Assembly (NCBI RefSeq): GCF_014876185.1
Contig: NZ_JADALJ010000001.1
Coordinates: 3,763,501 to 3,827,500, forward strand
Source of the DNA: Rufibacter sp. LB8
Lineage (GTDB): Bacteria; Bacteroidota; Bacteroidia; Cytophagales; Hymenobacteraceae
DNA: 64,000 bases
Direction of reading: 5' to 3'
The notes under the pieces were generated by a model. It was given only the letters and a program-made list of their open reading frames with translations, did no database searches and was not told the DNA's origin. The translations under genes and the position numbers were made by a program. Of this stretch, positions 59,762 through 64,000 are shown piece by piece (position 1 is the stretch's first letter; each line of letters begins with the position of its first letter).

Positions 59762-60172
59762 ATGGACACCTTCACTGAACATTCTGCAGAAGAGCCACAG
59801 AATTCTTATAGATTCAAGAAGGAAGAACGTTTACGGAGCAAGAAGCTGATTGAACAGCTGTTCCGTGAAGGTTCTTCTTTCAATTCCTATCCGTTGCGGT
59901 TTGTGGCGCTCCAATTGCCACAGCCCACCACGCCGCCCGTGCAGGTGCTGGTTTCCGTGTCTAAGCGGTACTACAAAAAAGCCGTGGACCGCAACCGCCT
60001 CAAGCGCCAGATGCGCGAGGCCTTCCGGCTGGCCAAACCCACTATTGCTCAATTAAATACTGGCCAAAACGGCTGGGTGATTGGCATTCTCTACGTGGGC
60101 AAAGAAAAAAATCCTTTCAATATCATCAGTAAAAAACTAAATTCAGGACTGGAGCGTTTGTTTACTAAATAG
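59762..60172 (+). CDS. rnpA: Ribonuclease P protein component
   Basis: 136 residues. Binds P RNA and helps cleave the 5' leader of pre-tRNAs. Contains the RNR motif as KAVDRNRLKRQMREAFR (about 80-97), preceded by VQVLVSVSKRYYKK. Basic as expected. Operon with rpmH; no yidD or yidC follows, an S41 peptidase does, an arrangement seen in Cytophagales. Confidence 0.95.
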   Translation: MDTFTEHSAEEPQNSYRFKKEERLRSKKLIEQLFREGSSFNSYPLRFVALQLPQPTTPPVQVLVSVSKRYYKKAVDRNRLKRQMREAFRLAKPTIAQLNTGQNGWVIGILYVGKEKNPFNIISKKLNSGLERLFTK

Positions 60173-60213
60173 TTACGCCTTCACTTCCCGTTTTTTCTTT
60201 TTTACCTGTTGCT

Positions 60214-61866
60214 ATGCTGAAGAAATCTATTGCTGGCCTTGTCTTGGTAGGTACTACCTGGGGCCTTTTCTCCTTCTCTTCTGGCTCTGAGCGCTACTTT
60301 GATATCGCCAAAAACCTGGACATTTTCGCCACGCTCTTCAAAGAGGTGAATACCTATTACGTAGACGATGTGGCGCCCACCAAACTGGTGCGCACCGGCA
60401 TTGACGCCATGCTCAAGAGCCTGGACCCCTACACTAACTACATTCCCGAAGACGATATTGAGGATTTTAGGACCATGACCACCGGCAACTACGGCGGCAT
60501 TGGCGCCCTGGTGGGCAAGCGCGACGGAAGACATATTGTGTCTCTGCCACATGAAGGCTCCCCTGCCCAGAAAGCGGGTCTGTTGATTGGCGACGAGATT
60601 GTGAAGATTGACGGCGTGGAGCTAGCCAGGAAAACTGACAACGAAGTCAGCAAGCTGCTCAAAGGCCAGGCCGGCACGCTGGTGAAGCTGGAGATAAAAC
60701 GCTTTGGGGCAGATAAACCGCTGGTGCTGGACGTGACGCGCGGCAACATTCACATCAACAACGTGCCGTATTATGGTATGGTCACGCCGGAAATCGGTTA
60801 CTTGCAGCTGTCGGGTTTTACCGTAGATGCGGGCGCTGAGGTGCGTAAGGCCGTGGTGAAACTGAAAGAGCTGGGCGCGAAGAAAGTGATTCTGGACCTG
60901 CGCGACAACCCGGGTGGTTTGCTGAACGAAGCCGTGAACATCTCCAACCTGTTCTTGCCCCGCGGCAAAGACATTGTGAGCACCAAAAGCAAAGTCGCTG
61001 ACTGGAACAAGATGTACAAAGCCTTAGACGAACCACTAGACATGCAAATGCCCATGGCCGTTCTGACCAGCACCAACAGCGCCTCGGCGTCTGAGATTGT
61101 GGCGGGTGCGCTGCAAGACTATGACCGCGCCGTGCTGATTGGAGAAAGAACATTCGGGAAAGGTTTGGTGCAGATGACACGTCCTTTGTCCTATAATTCG
61201 CAGTTGAAAGTGACCACCGCCAAATACTACATTCCCAGCGGGCGCTGCATTCAAGCCATTGACTACGCCCACCGCAACGCCGATGGGTCTCTGAATAAAA
61301 TTCCGGATTCTTTGCGCGTGGCGTTTAAAACGGCCAATGGCAGAGTGGTGTATGACGGCGGTGGCATTAGCCCAGACCTGGAAGTGAAAGAGAAACCGGT
61401 GCCAGACATTATTCGGAAACTGATGACCAAAAACTACATCTTTGACTACGCCACTCGTTTCAGGGCCAGCAATGCCAGCATTGGCGACGCCAAATCGTTT
61501 AAAGTGTCAGAGGCCGAGTATCAGAAATTTGTTTCGTTCCTGAACGGGAAAGATATTTCGTATTCCACAGATGTAGAGAAAGCCCTGGACAACATGATTA
61601 AGAAGGCCAAGGAAGACAAGCACTATGAAGAAGTGAAAACTGACATTGAGCAAATCAGAAAGAAAGTGGCTGCTAACAAGGGCAATGACTTGATGCGCTT
61701 CAAAGCTGAAATCACGGAGTTGCTGGAGCAGGAGATTGTTTCTAGGTATTACTTGCAGAAAGGGTTGGTAGAGGCCACGTTCAATGATGACCAAAATATT
61801 CTGGCCGCCGTGGAAGTGTTGAATAACCCCACCAAATACCAGGGCCTGCTTTCGGCTAAGAAATAA
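60214..61866 (+). CDS. S41 C-terminal processing peptidase
   Basis: 550 residues. N-terminal membrane or signal segment (IAGLVLVGTTWGLFSF). PDZ domain (GGIGALVGKRDG, about 90-180), then the S41 core: LDLRDNPGGLLNEAVNISNLF (about 230-250) and the catalytic Ser in STNSASASEIVAGAL (about 287) with Lys in GERTFGKGLVQ (about 312). C-terminal helical part to 550. Prc/CtpA class; periplasmic. No specific substrate. Confidence 0.95.
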   Translation: MLKKSIAGLVLVGTTWGLFSFSSGSERYFDIAKNLDIFATLFKEVNTYYVDDVAPTKLVRTGIDAMLKSLDPYTNYIPEDDIEDFRTMTTGNYGGIGALVGKRDGRHIVSLPHEGSPAQKAGLLIGDEIVKIDGVELARKTDNEVSKLLKGQAGTLVKLEIKRFGADKPLVLDVTRGNIHINNVPYYGMVTPEIGYLQLSGFTVDAGAEVRKAVVKLKELGAKKVILDLRDNPGGLLNEAVNISNLFLPRGKDIVSTKSKVADWNKMYKALDEPLDMQMPMAVLTSTNSASASEIVAGALQDYDRAVLIGERTFGKGLVQMTRPLSYNSQLKVTTAKYYIPSGRCIQAIDYAHRNADGSLNKIPDSLRVAFKTANGRVVYDGGGISPDLEVKEKPVPDIIRKLMTKNYIFDYATRFRASNASIGDAKSFKVSEAEYQKFVSFLNGKDISYSTDVEKALDNMIKKAKEDKHYEEVKTDIEQIRKKVAANKGNDLMRFKAEITELLEQEIVSRYYLQKGLVEATFNDDQNILAAVEVLNNPTKYQGLLSAKK

Positions 61867-61914
61867 CACACTCTACATATTTAATATAGTTGTGCGGATT
61901 TAATAATTATATAA

Positions 61915-62271
61915 GTGTTCAATATCAAAGATAAGCTAACAGTTGAGGATGTTTATCTTTGGATGGACGGAGGAACGGTAACTCTGGTTATGCAAGACCA
62001 AAGTTCTCAGACGTGCGAAATTGAGTTTGTTCAGAAGGTTTCTTTAAAAAGATATGACCACCTTCCCAGACCGGGTAGCCTTCTGATAAACAGGAAAGAA
62101 GTTGAGGTAAGGTCAGAACTTGAAAAGGAAATACTGATTGCCGTTCAAGGAGCTGAATGGGGTAAAGGAATTAAAGAAGAGGATAAAAATAGCTTTAAAA
62201 GGATTATAGAAGATTGTATTGATTTTGTCAAATCGGAGCGCTATAGAGATTTAGCCCAAACCCATATTTAA
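61915..62271 (+). CDS. AT-rich hypothetical protein
   Basis: 118 residues from a GTG. Strand-rich N-terminus (VYLWMDGGTVTLVMQDQSSQ), charged middle, helical end (EEDKNSFKRIIEDCIDFVKS). No family recognised. The AT content is well above its neighbours, suggesting an acquired gene. It follows the S41 gene by 48 bases; no clear promoter. Confidence 0.55.
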   Translation: MFNIKDKLTVEDVYLWMDGGTVTLVMQDQSSQTCEIEFVQKVSLKRYDHLPRPGSLLINRKEVEVRSELEKEILIAVQGAEWGKGIKEEDKNSFKRIIEDCIDFVKSERYRDLAQTHI

Positions 62272-62355
62272 AATAACTCCGCACACCAACATGTAAATGC
62301 CAACTTCATCAGACGACCTTGTCACAGGTTACATAAGTACAATAAGAGTGCAGAT

Positions 62356-62400
62356 TCCTGTTTTTGGTCTCGTTTCCAGAAATGAGCCCGAAAACAGGAA
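62356..62400. repeat. Family A palindrome 37
   Basis: TTCCTGTTTTTGGTCTCGTTTC / GAAATGAGCCCGAAAACAGGAA with extended outer arms. Confidence 0.92.
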
Positions 62401-62460
62401 TTTCTGTGACGGTCACTCTTAAGTTAGAAGATTTGTAGTCTATTATATATAGTATAGCAA

Positions 62461-62491
62461 GGGCAACCAGCGCATGGTTGCCCTTTTGTTT
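62461..62491 (+). terminator. Terminator before tsaB
   Basis: GGGCAACC...GGTTGCCC followed by TTTTGTTTT, 190 bases after the 62271 stop. Confidence 0.85.
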
Positions 62492-62509
62492 TAGAAACGC
62501 GTAGCTTTG
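62478..62509 (+). promoter_or_regulatory. Promoter of tsaB
   Basis: TTG at 62478-62480, 21-base spacer, TAGCTTTG at 62502-62509. The TTG lies in the terminator arm. Confidence 0.5.
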
Positions 62510-62543
62510 TACTTCATCATCGGGCGTGCCCGGTAAATAAGCC

Positions 62544-63233
62544 ATGGCCTATATTTTATCATTAGAGACGTCTACCAAGGTTTGCTCCGTGGCTTTGCAC
62601 CATGAACAGCAGCTGCTGTCATATGCCGAACTGCAGATGGAGAAATCACATTCGTCACATATTACGGTCATGGTGCAGCAGGTGCTGGAATACGCGGGCG
62701 TTTCTTTGTCTGGTGTGGCGGCAGTGGCAGTTTCGGGTGGGCCAGGTTCTTATACCGGCTTGCGAATTGGTTCCGGCACGGCCAAAGGCTTATGCTATTC
62801 CCTGGATATTCCTCTGATTTCGGTGGACACGCTTTCGGCCATGGCCCAACAGGTGATTTCCATGACGCCTTCGCCGGAGCGGTTTCTGTTCTGTCCCATG
62901 TTAGATGCGCGTCGGGCAGAGGTCTACGCCAGTTTACTGACCCATGATTTACAGGTGCGCCAGGAAGTGGCTCCGGTTATTTTAGATGAAGCTAGTTTTG
63001 CCTCCATTTTGGAAACAGAGCAGATAATCGTGTTCGGGAACGGAAGCGACAAAGCCCAGCAACTGATGGGCCCACACCCGAACGCTTTTTACGTCTCGCA
63101 TGTTCATCCTTCGGCTAAGGCCATTGGGGCGTTGGCCTGGGAGAAATTCCAAACGCAGCAATTGGAAGATGTGGCCTACTTTGAGCCCTTTTATTTAAAG
63201 GAAGTATATATCACCAAACCAACCGGTAACTAA
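62544..63233 (+). CDS. tsaB: TsaB, t6A tRNA modification scaffold
   Basis: 229 residues. TsaB pairs with TsaD to install threonylcarbamoyl on A37 of tRNAs. MAYILSLETSTKVCSVALHH opens the ASKHA fold; SGGPGSYTGLRIGSGTAKGL (about 66-85) is the diagnostic loop. DUF2480 follows 7 bases later, so an operon. The ATPase site is the degenerate TsaB type. tsaD is elsewhere. Confidence 0.93.
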   Translation: MAYILSLETSTKVCSVALHHEQQLLSYAELQMEKSHSSHITVMVQQVLEYAGVSLSGVAAVAVSGGPGSYTGLRIGSGTAKGLCYSLDIPLISVDTLSAMAQQVISMTPSPERFLFCPMLDARRAEVYASLLTHDLQVRQEVAPVILDEASFASILETEQIIVFGNGSDKAQQLMGPHPNAFYVSHVHPSAKAIGALAWEKFQTQQLEDVAYFEPFYLKEVYITKPTGN

Positions 63234-63240
63234 CGGAGAT

Positions 63241-63765
63241 ATGGAAGAATTTGTAAACAGAGTCGCCAACAGCGGTTTGGTCACTCTCAATTTAGAAGAA
63301 TACCTGCACCCCGGCGAGCGCGTGGTCTATGATATAAAAGACAACCTGTTCATGGAATTGATGCTCCGCGAAAAAGACTTCAGGGCTTTTGTGAAAGAGC
63401 ATGACTGGTCACAGTACCAAGGCAAGAACGTCGCCATCATCTGCTCCACAGATGCCATTGTGCCCACCTGGGCCTATATGTTATTAGCCAGCAAGCTCCA
63501 GCCCTACGTGAACAGATATGTGTTTGGTGATTTAGAAGCTTTGGAGCAGGCCTTGTTGCAAGACGCTATTGCCTCAATAGACCCAGAACAGTACCGCGAA
63601 GCCAAATTAGTGATTAAAGGCTGTGGCCAGATTCCGGTTCCAACCTATGCGTACGTGGAAATCATGCATAAACTCTTACCGGTAGCCAGCAGCATTATGT
63701 ATGGAGAACCCTGTTCTACGGTGCCTATCTATAAGAAGCCAAAGGAAAAGACGGTTGCCGAATAG
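63241..63765 (+). CDS. DUF2480 family protein
   Basis: 174 residues. The family is Bacteroidota-specific and unknown. Motifs: VTLNLEEYLHPGERVVYDIK, FVKEHDWSQYQGKNVAI, ICSTDAIVPTWAYMLLA and IKGCGQIPVPTYAYVEIM. Two conserved-looking Cys and a His (CSTDAIVPTW, GCGQ). It shares the tsaB transcript (7-base gap), which may link it to tRNA modification or translation, but no function is proven. Confidence 0.88.
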   Translation: MEEFVNRVANSGLVTLNLEEYLHPGERVVYDIKDNLFMELMLREKDFRAFVKEHDWSQYQGKNVAIICSTDAIVPTWAYMLLASKLQPYVNRYVFGDLEALEQALLQDAIASIDPEQYREAKLVIKGCGQIPVPTYAYVEIMHKLLPVASSIMYGEPCSTVPIYKKPKEKTVAE

Positions 63766-63891
63766 TTTTTTTAATGCCCTGGAACTTCAGTTCAAGGATT
63801 TTAGTTAGGGAAAAGTGCTTAATAGGGGCATGTAAATAGGCAAGTAAGGAAAGACTCAAAAAATCTTAGCAGACATAACGAGTTAAAAGCT

Positions 63892-64000
63892 TTAATGTAA
63901 GATGTTGAGGGCGATAGAGATCCTGATGATGGCTAAGTTGTAACGTGCATAACGGCGCAGCCTGAAACGCATCTCGCTATAAAAAGTTTCGCCTCCCCGC
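63892..64000 (-). mobile_element. IS transposase, C-terminal fragment
   Basis: On the minus strand, from the right edge, GETFYSEMRFRLRRYARYNL then AIIRISIALNILH and a stop at 63892. The ARYNLAII-R-IALNIL ending is typical of DDE transposases of ISAs1/IS4-like families. About 35 residues are visible; the rest is outside. The nearby gap 63766-63891 has no gene. Confidence 0.75.

Noticed and set aside
833-62400. Palindromes as DNA uptake sequences
   Set aside because: Uptake sequences also occur inside genes as single arms; here copies are intergenic palindromes. A ComM/YifB gene is present but is not proof of competence.

Overview
The window reads as chromosome of a Bacteroidota bacterium, most likely order Cytophagales, family Hymenobacteraceae (Rufibacter- or Pontibacter-like). 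Indicators are a GldB-type gliding lipoprotein fragment, Bacteroidota-type promoters (TTG, about 20 bases, TAnnTTTG) with few Shine-Dalgarno sites, Bacteroidota-specific families (DUF2480, DUF6799-like, bTHX ribosomal protein, OMP_b-brl porins, CzcA-TolC fusion, zeta-type kinase) and GC content near 50%. The genus is an inference.

Layout. 1-9 kb: gldB end, a GT4 glycosyltransferase, gamma-glutamyltransferase, an exported SUMF1-like protein, nth, an ECF sigma factor with a small partner, a DUF6799-like protein and a DUF202 protein. 9-19 kb: truncated haemoglobin, MFS exporter, and a divalent-metal efflux locus (His-containing exported protein, CzcA-TolC fusion, adaptor), followed by a dense nest of repeats. 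19-33.6 kb: bTHX, uvrA, a YiiX-like hydrolase, a plug-only protein, tpiA, prmA, a 1772-residue exported protein of unknown function, plsY and an M20 dipeptidase. 33.8-37.2 kb: four tandem paralogous outer-membrane barrels. 37-50 kb: comM/yifB, gmhA, an MsbA-like ABC exporter, a zeta-type kinase with a 56-residue partner, a Wzi/RemB-like barrel, GNAT and upp overlapping, a DEAD-box helicase. 50-59 kb: a chimeric gene, dihydroorotase, a ParE/RelE toxin-antitoxin pair, tRNA-His, a PfkB kinase, a disordered protein with a perfect ribosome binding site, a beta-lactamase-like hydrolase, an M61 peptidase and an orphan Pycsar-effector-like membrane protein. 59.5-64 kb: rpmH, rnpA, S41 peptidase, tsaB, a DUF2480 gene and the end of an IS transposase.

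Most genes are ordinary housekeeping genes in short operons. AT-richer single genes and small pairs (23.2, 43, 50, 52, 62 kb) look like accessory insertions.

The strongest unexplained signal is a family of about 37 palindromes of 36-50 bases (core TTTTCGGGCTCATTTC / GAAATGAGCCCGAAAA), all between genes, often directly after a stop codon. The arms covary, so the palindrome itself is kept. Their polarity (T tract left, A tract right) is opposite to an intrinsic terminator, yet several abut true terminators and share bases with them. At least six other dispersed hairpin or inverted-repeat families occupy the same gaps.
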